Positions 8,296-17,721 of a stretch of DNA of 64,000 nt are shown in pieces. The stretch comes from Armatimonas sp043757465. GTDB taxonomy: Bacteria; Armatimonadota; Armatimonadia; Armatimonadales; Armatimonadaceae. The stretch lies in assembly GCF_043757465.1 (NCBI RefSeq), contig NZ_JAYVPL010000079.1, positions 1-64,000 of the forward strand, written 5' to 3'. The notes beneath the pieces were generated by a model. That model saw nothing but the letters and a program-made list of their open reading frames with translations, was not told the origin of the DNA and searched no databases. Numbering within the stretch: the first letter of the stretch is position 1; the number at the start of each line of letters is the position of its first letter. The position numbers and the translations under genes were made by a program.

Positions 8296-9614
8296 CTTTT
8301 TTACGCCACTATCTCGGCGCACACTGGCGCTTCACGCGGCTTGAGGGCACTGCCCTCACGAAATTCCAAGACACACTCGTGCGGCGGCAAGTGGCGTTTG
8401 CCAGCACACACTCACCGTTCTATCGGCAGCACTGGCAGGGCTCGGATTTGTCGGAGTGGCAGGCGTTGCCAACGGTGGACAAGCGGCTCATGATGGCGAA
8501 TTTTACCGCATTTAACACACGCGGCGTAGACGGTGACGTGGCAATGGAGCGGGCTATCGTCGCCGAGACGAGCCGGGATTTTCGCCCGACCGTGCCCGGG
8601 ACGGATCTGACGGTAGGGCTTTCCACGGGGACATCGGGGCACCGGGGGATGTTTCTGGTCTCGCCGCAAGAGCAGGCGGCCTGGGCCGGGGCAATTCTGG
8701 CGCGGGTGCTCCCCGGGCCGATTTGGCGGCGGCGCGGCTGGCGTGTGACACTGTTTCACCGGGCGACGAGCAATCTCTACGAGCGGGCGCGAAGCCGCTC
8801 CGTGACTCTAAACTACCACGATCTCATGCAGCCACTGCCCGAGGCGGTTGCCGCACTCAACGTCGAGCAGCCGCATATTCTGCTGGGGCCACCGACACTG
8901 CTTGCAAAGCTCGCCGATGAGCACCGGGCGGGGCGGCTGCGCATCCGGCCCGAGCGGATATTCTCCGTAGCCGAGGTGCTGGAACCCCAGGATGCCGAGC
9001 AGATCGCCGGAGCGTTTGAACTTGCCGCGCTGGATCAGATCTACCAGTGCACCGAGGGTCTGCTCGCTGTGAGCTGCCCGCATCACAGATTGCATATTAT
9101 GGAGGATCTCGTTGTTATCCAGACCGAGGCGCTGGGCGAGGGGCGTGCTGCGCCTCTTGTGACGGATCTCTGGCGCACGACACAGCCGATCATTCGCTAC
9201 CGGCTCGGGGATGTGCTGACCCTCGCACCACCGGGGCGCTGCGCCTGTGGCTCGGCGTTTCGGGTGATCGAGCGGATCGAGGGACGCCAGGACGATCTCT
9301 GTTATTTTCTGAAAGAAAATGAGGAGCGGGTGCCGTTCTATCCCGATACCGTGCGGCGCGCCGTCTTGCTCGCGTCGGGTCAGATTCTAGACTATGCCGT
9401 ACGCCAGCGTCAGCCCGGTGAGGCGTGTGTGTTTTTAGAGCTTACTCTGGAGGCAAATAGAGTGCTTGTCGAGGATGCCGTACGCGCAAGCTTCACGCGC
9501 ATTCTGGCCTCCTACGACTGCCGTCCCGCGATGCTCACTTTTGAGGCACAGCTTCCGCCCCGTGTCTTGGGAGCCAAGCGCCGCCGTATTCAGAACGAGA
9601 GTAAACCATGCTGA
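8286..9614 (+). CDS. adenylate-forming enzyme, F390-synthetase/phenylacetate-CoA-ligase-like
   Basis: A 442-residue member of the PaaK / CapK / F390-synthetase branch of adenylating enzymes. The P-loop-like motif LSTGTSGHRGMF is near residue 110, and a conserved IRYRLGDVL segment lies near 300. A CACGSAF pair of cysteines follows, typical of this branch. It overlaps the PLP-enzyme gene by 10 nt and the KAS III gene by 7 nt. The expected chemistry is activation of a carboxylate as the AMP ester, then transfer to a thiol or amine. No acyl carrier protein gene is visible in the operon, so the acceptor may be CoA or a carrier encoded elsewhere. Confidence 0.78.
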   Translation: MLLTFLRHYLGAHWRFTRLEGTALTKFQDTLVRRQVAFASTHSPFYRQHWQGSDLSEWQALPTVDKRLMMANFTAFNTRGVDGDVAMERAIVAETSRDFRPTVPGTDLTVGLSTGTSGHRGMFLVSPQEQAAWAGAILARVLPGPIWRRRGWRVTLFHRATSNLYERARSRSVTLNYHDLMQPLPEAVAALNVEQPHILLGPPTLLAKLADEHRAGRLRIRPERIFSVAEVLEPQDAEQIAGAFELAALDQIYQCTEGLLAVSCPHHRLHIMEDLVVIQTEALGEGRAAPLVTDLWRTTQPIIRYRLGDVLTLAPPGRCACGSAFRVIERIEGRQDDLCYFLKENEERVPFYPDTVRRAVLLASGQILDYAVRQRQPGEACVFLELTLEANRVLVEDAVRASFTRILASYDCRPAMLTFEAQLPPRVLGAKRRRIQNESKPC

Positions 9615-10597
9615 AAATAGCCGGGCTCGGAAAGTTTCTCCCAGAGACCATTGTCACGAATGCGGAGCTAGAGCAAGCACTCGGCCTGCGTGAGGGGTGG
9701 ATTGAGCGTGCGACGGGAGTTCGCGAGCGCCGCCGTGCCCCGAGCGGGGAGTCTACGGCGAGGATGGCCGCCGCCGCTTCCCGGCAAGCGCTTGAGCATG
9801 CGGGTAAGACCATCGCGGACATTGATCTGATCGTCGGTGCGTCGTCGGGGCCGGAGCAATTAATCCCCTGCACGGCAGCACTGGTACAGCGTGCGCTTGG
9901 AGCACCCGAGGGCAAGAGCGCCTGCTTTGACATCTCCGCAACCTGCCTCTCGTTTCCCGTGGCGCTCCAGCTCATCGCGCCACTCTTAGCTTCCGGCGTC
10001 TACAAAAACGCGCTGCTCTTCTCCAGCGAGATGACAGCACACTCCCTCAACCCAAGTGAGCCCGAGAGCGCGGCTCTGATCGGAGACGCTGCCGCTGCCG
10101 CAGTTCTTATCGCAACACCGCCGGGGGAGGCAAGCTGCCTGCATCACAGTGCGTTCTCCACCTACGCCGCCAGTGGGGCCACGCTCACGCAGTTTCTAGG
10201 AGGCGGGAGCCGTCGGCACCCGAGCGACCCGGCCACGACGCGGGAGATGAACTTCTTTGCGATGCACGGTCCGCAGATCTTTCGGCTGGCGTCACAGTAC
10301 ATGCCCCCGTTTCTGGCGCAGTTTCTTGCCGAGGCGGGCGTGGGTGTTGAGAGCCTGGATCTTGTCATTCCGCACCAGGCCAGTGGGCGGGGGATTGCAT
10401 TTGTGGCGAGCCGCTGTGGCCTGCCGCTGGAGAAATTCTTCATCAACCTCCCAGAAAGAGGCAACTGCATCGCCGCCTCGATCCCGCTGGCGCTCTGCGA
10501 AGCCTGGGAAACGGGGCGGCTTGAGCGCGGTCAGCGTGTCTTAATCGCGGGCACCGGAGCCGGGCTCACCCTTGGGGCGGTGGTCCTGACTTTTTGA
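9608..10597 (+). CDS. 3-oxoacyl-ACP synthase III family condensing enzyme
   Basis: A 329-residue FabH/OleA-type thiolase-fold enzyme. The catalytic triad is recognisable: C113 in DISATCLSF, the histidine in VIPHQAS (about 255) and the asparagine in RGNCIAAS (about 284). It is the last gene of the operon. Housekeeping FabH is normally found with fabD/fabG/acpP, none of which is here, so this is more likely a specialised paralogue that condenses an activated acyl group for the cluster's product. Together with the OleD-like first gene it resembles the ends of an ole pathway, but the OleB and OleC types are replaced by other enzymes. Confidence 0.85.
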   Translation: MLKIAGLGKFLPETIVTNAELEQALGLREGWIERATGVRERRRAPSGESTARMAAAASRQALEHAGKTIADIDLIVGASSGPEQLIPCTAALVQRALGAPEGKSACFDISATCLSFPVALQLIAPLLASGVYKNALLFSSEMTAHSLNPSEPESAALIGDAAAAAVLIATPPGEASCLHHSAFSTYAASGATLTQFLGGGSRRHPSDPATTREMNFFAMHGPQIFRLASQYMPPFLAQFLAEAGVGVESLDLVIPHQASGRGIAFVASRCGLPLEKFFINLPERGNCIAASIPLALCEAWETGRLERGQRVLIAGTGAGLTLGAVVLTF

Positions 10598-10668
10598 GGT
10601 CGCTTCCGTAAATGATACTAAGGTTGGCCTAAAACACTTTTCATTTTTGCGGGAAGGGAGTACAGTAA

Positions 10669-12324
10669 GTGCAGATGAAACTTCGCTCGCTTCTTCCCTA
10701 CACACTGCTTATCGCCAGCCTGGCGGGCGGTATTGCCTGGCGGCTCCAGGACAAGCGCACGGTGGCGGCGGATCTGGTCAAGTCGCAAGCCGCGCGTAAA
10801 GGCGCAGCGCCCAGTGTGGTGCTCGGGACAGCGGGGCCCAAGCGCCTGGTGCAGACACTCGAAGTGATTGGCTCGCTGGAATCGCCCCGTACGGTGAAGC
10901 TGGCGGCGCGCACCTCGGGGCGGGTGGTGTTTCTTGCGGCGCGTGAGGGAAGTGCGGTCAAGGCGGGCGAGGTGCTGGTGCGCATTGACCCGGTGGAACT
11001 CAAAGACGCCGTGCTGCAACAAGAGGCGACCGTGGCGGAAGCAAGGGCACGGCTGGCGCAGGCGCAGGCAACCGTGGACACCGGGCGCGTCTCGGTGCTG
11101 ACGGGAATTGATACGCGACGGGCAGCGCTGGAGGGGGCACAGGCAACCCTCAATCGGGCGGAGCAGACCCGTGACGCCCAGCTCGCCGCCGCAAAAGCCG
11201 CTGTCGCCGATGCGGATGCCCGTGTGCAGAGCGCACAAGTTGTCGTGGCGAATGCGAAGAACGACCAGGCCAGTGCCCTGGCAAACCAGACAAACCTTAA
11301 AGCCAAGCTTGCCCGAGCCGAGTCGCTGCTGGCAAAAGGCTTTGTCTCGGCCCAGTCCGTGGACGATGCCCGGACGGCGTTTGAGGTGCAGGGAAATGTG
11401 GTCGAGACCACTAAAGGCCGCGTTGCCACGGCGGAAGCTGCCGTCGAATCACAGAAAGCGCTCTTAAACGCCGCACAGCAGCAAGTGACGGTCGCCGAAA
11501 AAGGCGCGCTCAGTGAGATCGAGACAGCCAAAGCGGCGAAGAAGCAAGCAACGGCGGCGCTCACGCTGGCGAGCTCGAATCGCTCTCAGACCGTTGCCTC
11601 GCGGGAGAATATCGCCGCGCTGAAGCAGGGCATTGCCGCCGCTGAGGCGCAACTGGCGCAGGCCCGCGCTCGCCTGGGAGAGACGGAGCTACGCAGCGCA
11701 CTCTCGGGCATTGTGACGGCGCGGCCCGTGGACGAAGGCTCGAGCGTGACGGCGGGACAGACGATCTTGACCATCGCGCAGCTCGACTCGCTCTATGTCA
11801 GCGCGAGTGTTCCCGTGGAGCAGAGCGCCACGGTAGCAGTGGGGACACGGGCACAGATTCGTTTAGATGCGCTGCCCGGAAAGCCACTCACGGCCACTGT
11901 CACGGAGGTCAACCCCGCCGCCGATCCACAGAGCCGCCAGTACCTGATTCGCTTCAAGCTCGACAATACCAACGGCAAGCTCCGCCCCGGCATGTTCGCC
12001 CGGCTGATCTTAGAGCTACGGACGATCAACGCCGCCGTGGTTGTCTCCAGCGATGCCGTAAAAACCACGCCCAAGGGCTCCACGGTAACGGTAGTGGACT
12101 CGGAAAATACGGCAATGGTTCGCCCCGTCACGCTTGGGGCGAAAGTCGGCAGCGATGTCGAGATTCTCTCCGGGGTTGCCGCAGGGGAGCACGTGGTGAT
12201 GCTCTCCTACAGCCCTGTCAGAGACGGTCATAAAGTCAAAAAAGCCAGCAAAGATAAATCCACCGAAGATGCGGCGGAACGCCCCAAAGCCGGACGTTCA
12301 CCGTCCACGGAGGTGAAGAAGTGA
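10669..12324 (+). CDS. RND efflux periplasmic adaptor (HlyD/MFP family) with long coiled coil
   Basis: A 551-residue membrane-fusion protein. An N-terminal hydrophobic anchor or signal (about residues 7-24) is followed by a lipoyl/biotinyl-like half (VKLAARTSGRVVFLAAREG), an unusually long Ala/Gln-rich helical hairpin from about 100 to 335, the second lipoyl half (LRSALSGIVTARPVDEG) and beta-barrel domains. The GTG at 10669 has GGAG 8 nt upstream; ATG 10675 is an alternative. The permease gene starts inside its stop (GTGA). It bridges the inner-membrane pump to an outer-membrane channel. No outer-membrane TolC-type gene is in the window. Confidence 0.85.
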   Translation: MQMKLRSLLPYTLLIASLAGGIAWRLQDKRTVAADLVKSQAARKGAAPSVVLGTAGPKRLVQTLEVIGSLESPRTVKLAARTSGRVVFLAAREGSAVKAGEVLVRIDPVELKDAVLQQEATVAEARARLAQAQATVDTGRVSVLTGIDTRRAALEGAQATLNRAEQTRDAQLAAAKAAVADADARVQSAQVVVANAKNDQASALANQTNLKAKLARAESLLAKGFVSAQSVDDARTAFEVQGNVVETTKGRVATAEAAVESQKALLNAAQQQVTVAEKGALSEIETAKAAKKQATAALTLASSNRSQTVASRENIAALKQGIAAAEAQLAQARARLGETELRSALSGIVTARPVDEGSSVTAGQTILTIAQLDSLYVSASVPVEQSATVAVGTRAQIRLDALPGKPLTATVTEVNPAADPQSRQYLIRFKLDNTNGKLRPGMFARLILELRTINAAVVVSSDAVKTTPKGSTVTVVDSENTAMVRPVTLGAKVGSDVEILSGVAAGEHVVMLSYSPVRDGHKVKKASKDKSTEDAAERPKAGRSPSTEVKK

Positions 12325-15300
12325 ATCTGGCACGTTTCTCGGTGCAGCGGCCCATTGCGGTTGTCATGCGCATTGCGGCGCTGGTCTTGCTGGGCGTCGT
12401 TTGCCTGACAAAGCTCCCCGTAGACTTGCTGCCAAAAATTACGATTCCCATTGTGGTTGTGAATACCACTTGGCCCAATGTCGCCCCGCAGGAGATGGAG
12501 ACTCAGGTCACGCGGCCTATCGAGCAAGCCGTCTCCTCCGCTCCGGGTATTCAGCAAGTCACGTCTAACTCCACGCTGGGCAGCTCGTCGGTGCGAATCC
12601 AGTTCAACTGGGGCACGGATATCGGGCAGGCGGCCATTGATGTCTTGCAGCTGGTTCAGCGCGCCCGCCAGCAGCTCCCCGATGATCCGACGCTCCAGAA
12701 CCCGGTGGTCTTCAAGTTCGATCCCGCGACGCTCCCCATTCGTATCTATGGCGTCTCCGGCATAGAAGATATCGTGAAGCTGCGTAGTTTACTCGCCAAT
12801 GAGATCTCGCCGCTTGTGGCGTCTGCGGATGGTGTGGCGACGGCAACAGTGACGGGCGGCCAGACGCGCTCGATTATTGTCGAAGTGGACCCCGTGAAAC
12901 TCCAAGCCTATGGCCTGAGCTTGGACACAGTGCAGCGGCGGCTGGTTCAGGAGAACATCAATCAGCCCGCCGGGATCGCGCGGCAGGGCGACCGGGAGTT
13001 TACGATTCGCTCGGTGGGCAGCTTCACGAGTCTGGCAGACGCGGCAAAGATTCCGCTGGCGCAGGTCAACGGACAGCGCGTGCTGCTGAGCGATGTGGCA
13101 ACAGTGCGCGACAGCCACTTAGAGACGCGCATCCTCACCCGACTCAACGGTGAGCCCGCCGCGAGCTTTGCCATCACCAAGCAGAGCGAGGCCAACACCG
13201 TTGCCACCGCACAAGCTGTCGAGGCAAAGATCGAGGAAGTCAAGAAGCTCTATCCTGAGCTGATGTTTCGGGTTGCCTACGATCAGTCTGGCTTTATTGA
13301 AAACTCCGTCAAAGACATGCAGCACACGGCGATCATTGGCGGCGTCTTAGCGATTCTGATTCTCTTGTTCTTCCTGCGCAATGTCCGCAGCACGCTGGTC
13401 GTGGCACTCTCGATTCCCGTCTCTATCTTCTCGACATTCGCGCTGCTGTATTTCTGCGGCTTCACGCTCAATACGATCTCACTCTCGGGGCTTGCGCTGG
13501 CGACGGGCCTAATCGTGGACGATGCCGTGGTGGTTCTGGAGAATATCTTCCGGCACATCGAGCGCGATAAGCAGTCCGCCACGGAGGGGGCGGTCTCCGG
13601 GGCGAGCGAGATCACGAGCGCCGTGGTGGCCTCGACAATCACTGTGATGGTGGTCTTTTTGCCGATCTTGCTGATCAAGGGCCAGACGGGGCAGATGTTT
13701 ACACAGTTCGCGCTCGTGGTCGTGTTTTCTATGGCCGTCTCGTTGCTCGACGCGACCACGCTTGTGCCGATGTTGGCATCGCGCCTGATCCACCGCGAGG
13801 AGCTGGAGCAGCAGCGCGAGAGCCCACGTGGCCTCTCTGGTTGGGCCGGGCGCTACTTAGACACTCTGGATGCCAACTACCGGCGGCGCCTGACCTGGGC
13901 GCTGGGGCATCGCTGGTGGGTGCTGGCGGGCGCGGCGGGCATCTCGCTGTGTAGCTATCTCTTTGTCCCGCTGATCGGCTCCGAGCTGCTGCCTCAGACC
14001 GATAGCGGCGACTTTACCGTGAGCGTGAAGCTGCCCATCGGCACGGCCTTCACCAAGACCAGCGAGACGATGAAGGAAGTCGAGAAGCGCCTTCTGGCCA
14101 ACCCCGACGTGGATACGGTCTTTGCGGCGTCCGGAGCGACTCTCAGCTTGCGCGGCTCGGTGCGCGATCAGGCGGGGCATATTGGCAGTGCGACCGTCCA
14201 CCTGAAAGAGAATCGAAAACACGCCACGCAGGACATCATTAAAACCGTGCAGAAGAGCCTTGGGAGCATTCCCGGGATTCGCGCGACCGTCTCGCCTTAT
14301 GATCTTGTGACGCAGCTACTCACCGGCGGCGCGACCAACATGGAGGTGGATGTTTTTGGCCAGGACCCACAGGCCGTGGCCGAGCAGGCCAAGCGGGTGA
14401 TGGATGCCCTTAAGAGCATACCGGGCTTGGAGGCGCTAGATCTGGGCGTGCAAGACGCGACTCCTGAGCTTCAGTGGAAAGTGGACCGCGATAAAGCCGC
14501 CGCGCTGGGTATCTCGTTCATGGATATCGCCCAAACACTGAGTGCCAGCACGGGCGGCGCACTGGCGGGCTACTACCTGGAAAAAGGCTATCAGTACCCG
14601 ATCTACGTAATTCTCCCTGAGGCGAACCGCAAGTCCAAAGAGGCGCTGGTCAATCTGCCGCTCACCCCGCGCAGTGGAAGTGGGGACAAGCCAATTCTGC
14701 TTGGGCAAGTGGCGACGCCCTTTGAGACGGTTGGCCCCAACGAAGTGACGCGCCTGGATCGGCAGCGCTATATTGCGGTGAACGGTCGCCTGGTAGACCG
14801 CTCGCAGAGCGAGGTCGAGGCCGATGTGACCGAGGCGCTGAAGAAAATCGAGTTTTCGCAGGGGACGCACTGGGACTTCGGGCGCAACCAGAAGCGGCGC
14901 GGCGAGGAGTTCGCCGGGCTGGGCATCGCGGTCGTGCTTGCCATCGCCTTGATCTACATGCTGCTCGCGTCGCAGTTTGAGTCGTTTATCTACCCTCTGA
15001 TTGTCTTAACCTCAGTGCCGCTCTGCGCTGTGGGCGTGGTGTTGTCGCTCTTTCTGACGGGCCGCGCGTTTGGCATCACGGCCTTTATTGGACTACTCAT
15101 GCTTGTCGGTATTGTGGTGAAGAACGGGATTCTGCTCGTGGACTACACTAACCAGCTGCGCGAGCGAGGAACTCCGCGCAACGAAGCCATTCTCACCGCA
15201 AGCCCCACACGTCTGCGCCCCATCTTAATGACCACGTCGGCGGCGGTCTTAGGAATGCTTCCCCTCGCGCTGGCACTGGGCAAAGGCTCCGAGACCCAGG

Positions 15301-15419
15301 CCCCGCTCGCCACTGCCGTGATCGGCGGCTTGATTACGTCTACCGTGCTCACGCTCTATGTCGTCCCCTGTGTCTACACCCTCTTCGATGATCTGGGGCA
15401 GCGTTTGCGGCGGCGATAA
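12321..15419 (+). CDS. RND-family efflux permease (AcrB/hydrophobe-amphiphile type)
   Basis: A 1032-residue inner-membrane pump with the usual two-fold layout. Transmembrane segment 1 is at the N-terminus. A large periplasmic loop follows (about 35-335), then a TM cluster containing LIVDDAVVVLENI with the proton-relay aspartates near residue 400, a second loop (about 560-850) and a final TM cluster. The start GTG overlaps the adaptor stop. The pair follows the biosynthetic operon by 71 nt on the same strand, so export of that operon's product is an attractive but unproven role. General drug or solvent efflux is the alternative. Confidence 0.9.
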   Translation: MNLARFSVQRPIAVVMRIAALVLLGVVCLTKLPVDLLPKITIPIVVVNTTWPNVAPQEMETQVTRPIEQAVSSAPGIQQVTSNSTLGSSSVRIQFNWGTDIGQAAIDVLQLVQRARQQLPDDPTLQNPVVFKFDPATLPIRIYGVSGIEDIVKLRSLLANEISPLVASADGVATATVTGGQTRSIIVEVDPVKLQAYGLSLDTVQRRLVQENINQPAGIARQGDREFTIRSVGSFTSLADAAKIPLAQVNGQRVLLSDVATVRDSHLETRILTRLNGEPAASFAITKQSEANTVATAQAVEAKIEEVKKLYPELMFRVAYDQSGFIENSVKDMQHTAIIGGVLAILILLFFLRNVRSTLVVALSIPVSIFSTFALLYFCGFTLNTISLSGLALATGLIVDDAVVVLENIFRHIERDKQSATEGAVSGASEITSAVVASTITVMVVFLPILLIKGQTGQMFTQFALVVVFSMAVSLLDATTLVPMLASRLIHREELEQQRESPRGLSGWAGRYLDTLDANYRRRLTWALGHRWWVLAGAAGISLCSYLFVPLIGSELLPQTDSGDFTVSVKLPIGTAFTKTSETMKEVEKRLLANPDVDTVFAASGATLSLRGSVRDQAGHIGSATVHLKENRKHATQDIIKTVQKSLGSIPGIRATVSPYDLVTQLLTGGATNMEVDVFGQDPQAVAEQAKRVMDALKSIPGLEALDLGVQDATPELQWKVDRDKAAALGISFMDIAQTLSASTGGALAGYYLEKGYQYPIYVILPEANRKSKEALVNLPLTPRSGSGDKPILLGQVATPFETVGPNEVTRLDRQRYIAVNGRLVDRSQSEVEADVTEALKKIEFSQGTHWDFGRNQKRRGEEFAGLGIAVVLAIALIYMLLASQFESFIYPLIVLTSVPLCAVGVVLSLFLTGRAFGITAFIGLLMLVGIVVKNGILLVDYTNQLRERGTPRNEAILTASPTRLRPILMTTSAAVLGMLPLALALGKGSETQAPLATAVIGGLITSTVLTLYVVPCVYTLFDDLGQRLRRR

Positions 15420-15456
15420 CGCAGGATTTTTCGTACAAGTCGCGAAATGCTACGGC

Positions 15457-16752
15457 ATGAGAAATCTACCCCGACTTTTTGTTGCCGCGCTGACCTGCGG
15501 CACACTTTTCACTTTGACGACTCCGGCACGGGCACAGACCACGAACGCACCCTTCGCCCTGAAAAACGGCGACCGTGTGGTCTTCTATGGCGATAGCATT
15601 ACTGACCAGCGCATGTACACCCTGCTTACGGAGCAGTACATTGTGACGCGCTTCCCGAACCTCAATGTGCGCTTTGTCCACTCTGGCTGGGGCGGGGATC
15701 GAGTGACCGGCGGCGGGGGCGGCCCGATTGACCTGCGCTTAGATCGCGATGTGACGGCCTATAAGCCCACCGTGGTGACCGTGATGCTCGGGATGAACGA
15801 TGCCAGCTACCGCCTCTTTGATGCCGGAATCTTCCAGACCTACGCCGATGGCTACAAGCACTTAGTTGAGAAAGTCAAGAAAGACAACCCCGGCGTGCGC
15901 CTAACGCTGATTCAGCCTTCACCCTACGATGATGTGACGCGGCCTGAGGGCTTTCCTGGTGGCTACAACGCCGTGTTGCTGCGCTATGCCAGCTTTGTTG
16001 GGCAGCTTGCCGGGGAGCAGGGCGCGGGCGTGGCGGACCTGAACAATCCCGTGGTGGCGATGCTCAAGAAAGCCAACGCCACGGATGCGACTAACGCCGC
16101 CAAGATTATCGCGGACCGGGTACACCCTGGCTGGGGCGGTCAGCTCATCATGGCGGAGTGCCTTCTGAAGTCCTGGAACGCTCCCGCACTCGTCTCCTCG
16201 GTGAGTGTGGACGCTGCCAGCGGCAAGAGCACGGCGCAGAACGCAAAAGTGAGTAAGGCAGTGACGACAAAAGACGGGGCTGTCGCGTGGACGGCCACCG
16301 AGGGCTCGCTGCCCTTCCCGCTCGGCTCGCCCGATCCCAACGCAGCCGCCCCCTACAACCTCGCCGTTGCCTCATCGGACTTTGTGGAGGCACTTGACAA
16401 AGAAATGCTCATGGTCACCAATCTCTCCGCGCCACGCTACACGCTTAAAATTGACGGCAAGAGTATCGGAGAGTTTACCAAAGAGCAGCTCGCCGCTGGG
16501 ATAAATCTAGCGACTCTGAACACGCCCATGCTCCAGCAAGCGCTTCTCGTGGGCAAACTTACCCAGCTCCGCGCCAACGTACACAATAGCCGCTGGCGTG
16601 AGTACCAAGTGCCGCAAGCCAATGACCCACAGGCCAGCCAGTTCCTCCCCCCTCTTCTGAAGAACCTGGACGCTGCCGACGAGCCGCTCACCAAAGCCCA
16701 GCGCGATGCCGCCAAACCGCGTGCGCATCAGTTTATGCTGGATCCCAAATAA
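15457..16752 (+). CDS. secreted SGNH/GDSL-type esterase
   Basis: A 431-residue protein with a signal peptide (MRNLPRLFVAALTCGTLF, cleavage near ARAQT). SGNH blocks are present: FYGDSITD (Ser about 45), a glycine block near HSGWGGDR, LGMNDAS, and the catalytic DRVHPGWGG with Asp and His. Rhamnogalacturonan acetylesterase and PAF-acetylhydrolase-like proteins share this order. A C-terminal region of about 200 residues lacks recognisable motifs. The ATG at 15457 was chosen because the signal peptide starts there; upstream in-frame codons lie inside the permease gene. Its stop codon abuts the ATG of the restriction enzyme gene with no gap. Confidence 0.8.
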   Translation: MRNLPRLFVAALTCGTLFTLTTPARAQTTNAPFALKNGDRVVFYGDSITDQRMYTLLTEQYIVTRFPNLNVRFVHSGWGGDRVTGGGGGPIDLRLDRDVTAYKPTVVTVMLGMNDASYRLFDAGIFQTYADGYKHLVEKVKKDNPGVRLTLIQPSPYDDVTRPEGFPGGYNAVLLRYASFVGQLAGEQGAGVADLNNPVVAMLKKANATDATNAAKIIADRVHPGWGGQLIMAECLLKSWNAPALVSSVSVDAASGKSTAQNAKVSKAVTTKDGAVAWTATEGSLPFPLGSPDPNAAAPYNLAVASSDFVEALDKEMLMVTNLSAPRYTLKIDGKSIGEFTKEQLAAGINLATLNTPMLQQALLVGKLTQLRANVHNSRWREYQVPQANDPQASQFLPPLLKNLDAADEPLTKAQRDAAKPRAHQFMLDPK

Positions 16753-17721
16753 ATGGCAAATATCAAATTAGCGGCACACCATCCTTTTGAACGTGCCCTC
16801 TCGGTCGCTTCTGCTGATCTTCAGCGAGAGCTGCGTTTTGCTCCGATCGCTTGGGCTGACTTCTTGCTAAATCCACGCCGACTGCGTGGTAGTGATTTTT
16901 TGATGCGCTGGTCTCAGGGAGTCTGGAGTGAGCACCGTCTTACCAAGGCGGTGGAAGAGACACAACGCTACTTTGCTCTGCCCTATGGCCCTAGTGGAAC
17001 AGCACCAGCGGAAGACGTTCGGGCTTTTGAACTCTATTTTGAGCGTTTGGAGGCTGCGGGGCTGGGGCAAGTCAAGCGGCCTGATCTTCTTATATTTCGT
17101 CAGTCCAACTACTTAGCAGTAGATGCAATAGTGGATTCTCTTGGTGGGATTGAGGAGTTACCTTTTATCCCAGAGACCGACTTACGTATCCAGGAATTGC
17201 TTGGCTATGTTCTGATCGCAGTAGAGTGCGAGAACAGTTTATGGGTAGCTCACAAAATGCCCGATTACCAATCGTCTCTGAGACCTCAGCGGCGTTTGGG
17301 TGGGAAACCAGGATTAAAGAAGAGCTGTGTTACTCCTACTATTATTGTTAAAGAAGAGGATCGTAATTTTTTACGAGGATGGCAAGAGCAACAAAATATT
17401 CCCATTCATATCTGGCACGCATTCTATGATAGGGCTTTTGGGATTTCGTTTGATAGGCTTGAGGAGTTAATTGTGGAAGGGCTGATTGAAGGAACGAAGC
17501 AAATTTTCCAAGCACCTAACGGAGCGACGACGCAAAAGGTAATTTACAAAACCTATCATCACTATGCCTATCCACTGGGGGAAACTGAAGGCGAAGTTAC
17601 TCTGATTGCAGACTCCATTACGGATGCAAATGGTCATATCCTGCCCTTTGTTCGTTTTGAAGGAGGGCAAATTAAACTTGCTGATTCGGCGCTGAAACTA
17701 CTTGATGAGGTGGCTCAATGA
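16753..17721 (+). CDS. AccI-like type II restriction endonuclease
   Basis: A 322-residue protein resembling the AccI family of type II enzymes (recognition GTMKAC in the type member). Supporting features are the RPDLLIF strand with D111, then VECENSLWVAHKMP with E158/E160, which fits a PD-(D/E)XK-like catalytic core. A conserved C-terminal half follows with HIWHAFYDRAFGISFD and LIADSITD. Base composition is clearly more AT-rich than the flanking genes, indicating transfer. It overlaps the methyltransferase gene by 4 nt (ATGA). No controller gene is present. The recognition site of this enzyme is inferred from family resemblance only. Confidence 0.78.
   Translation: MANIKLAAHHPFERALSVASADLQRELRFAPIAWADFLLNPRRLRGSDFLMRWSQGVWSEHRLTKAVEETQRYFALPYGPSGTAPAEDVRAFELYFERLEAAGLGQVKRPDLLIFRQSNYLAVDAIVDSLGGIEELPFIPETDLRIQELLGYVLIAVECENSLWVAHKMPDYQSSLRPQRRLGGKPGLKKSCVTPTIIVKEEDRNFLRGWQEQQNIPIHIWHAFYDRAFGISFDRLEELIVEGLIEGTKQIFQAPNGATTQKVIYKTYHHYAYPLGETEGEVTLIADSITDANGHILPFVRFEGGQIKLADSALKLLDEVAQ

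Noticed and set aside
4321..10597. A canonical oleABCD long-chain olefin pathway
   Set aside because: Only OleA-like and OleD-like members are present. The OleB haloalkane-dehalogenase-like hydrolase and OleC beta-lactone synthetase are absent, and MBL, ATP-grasp and PLP enzymes take their place.
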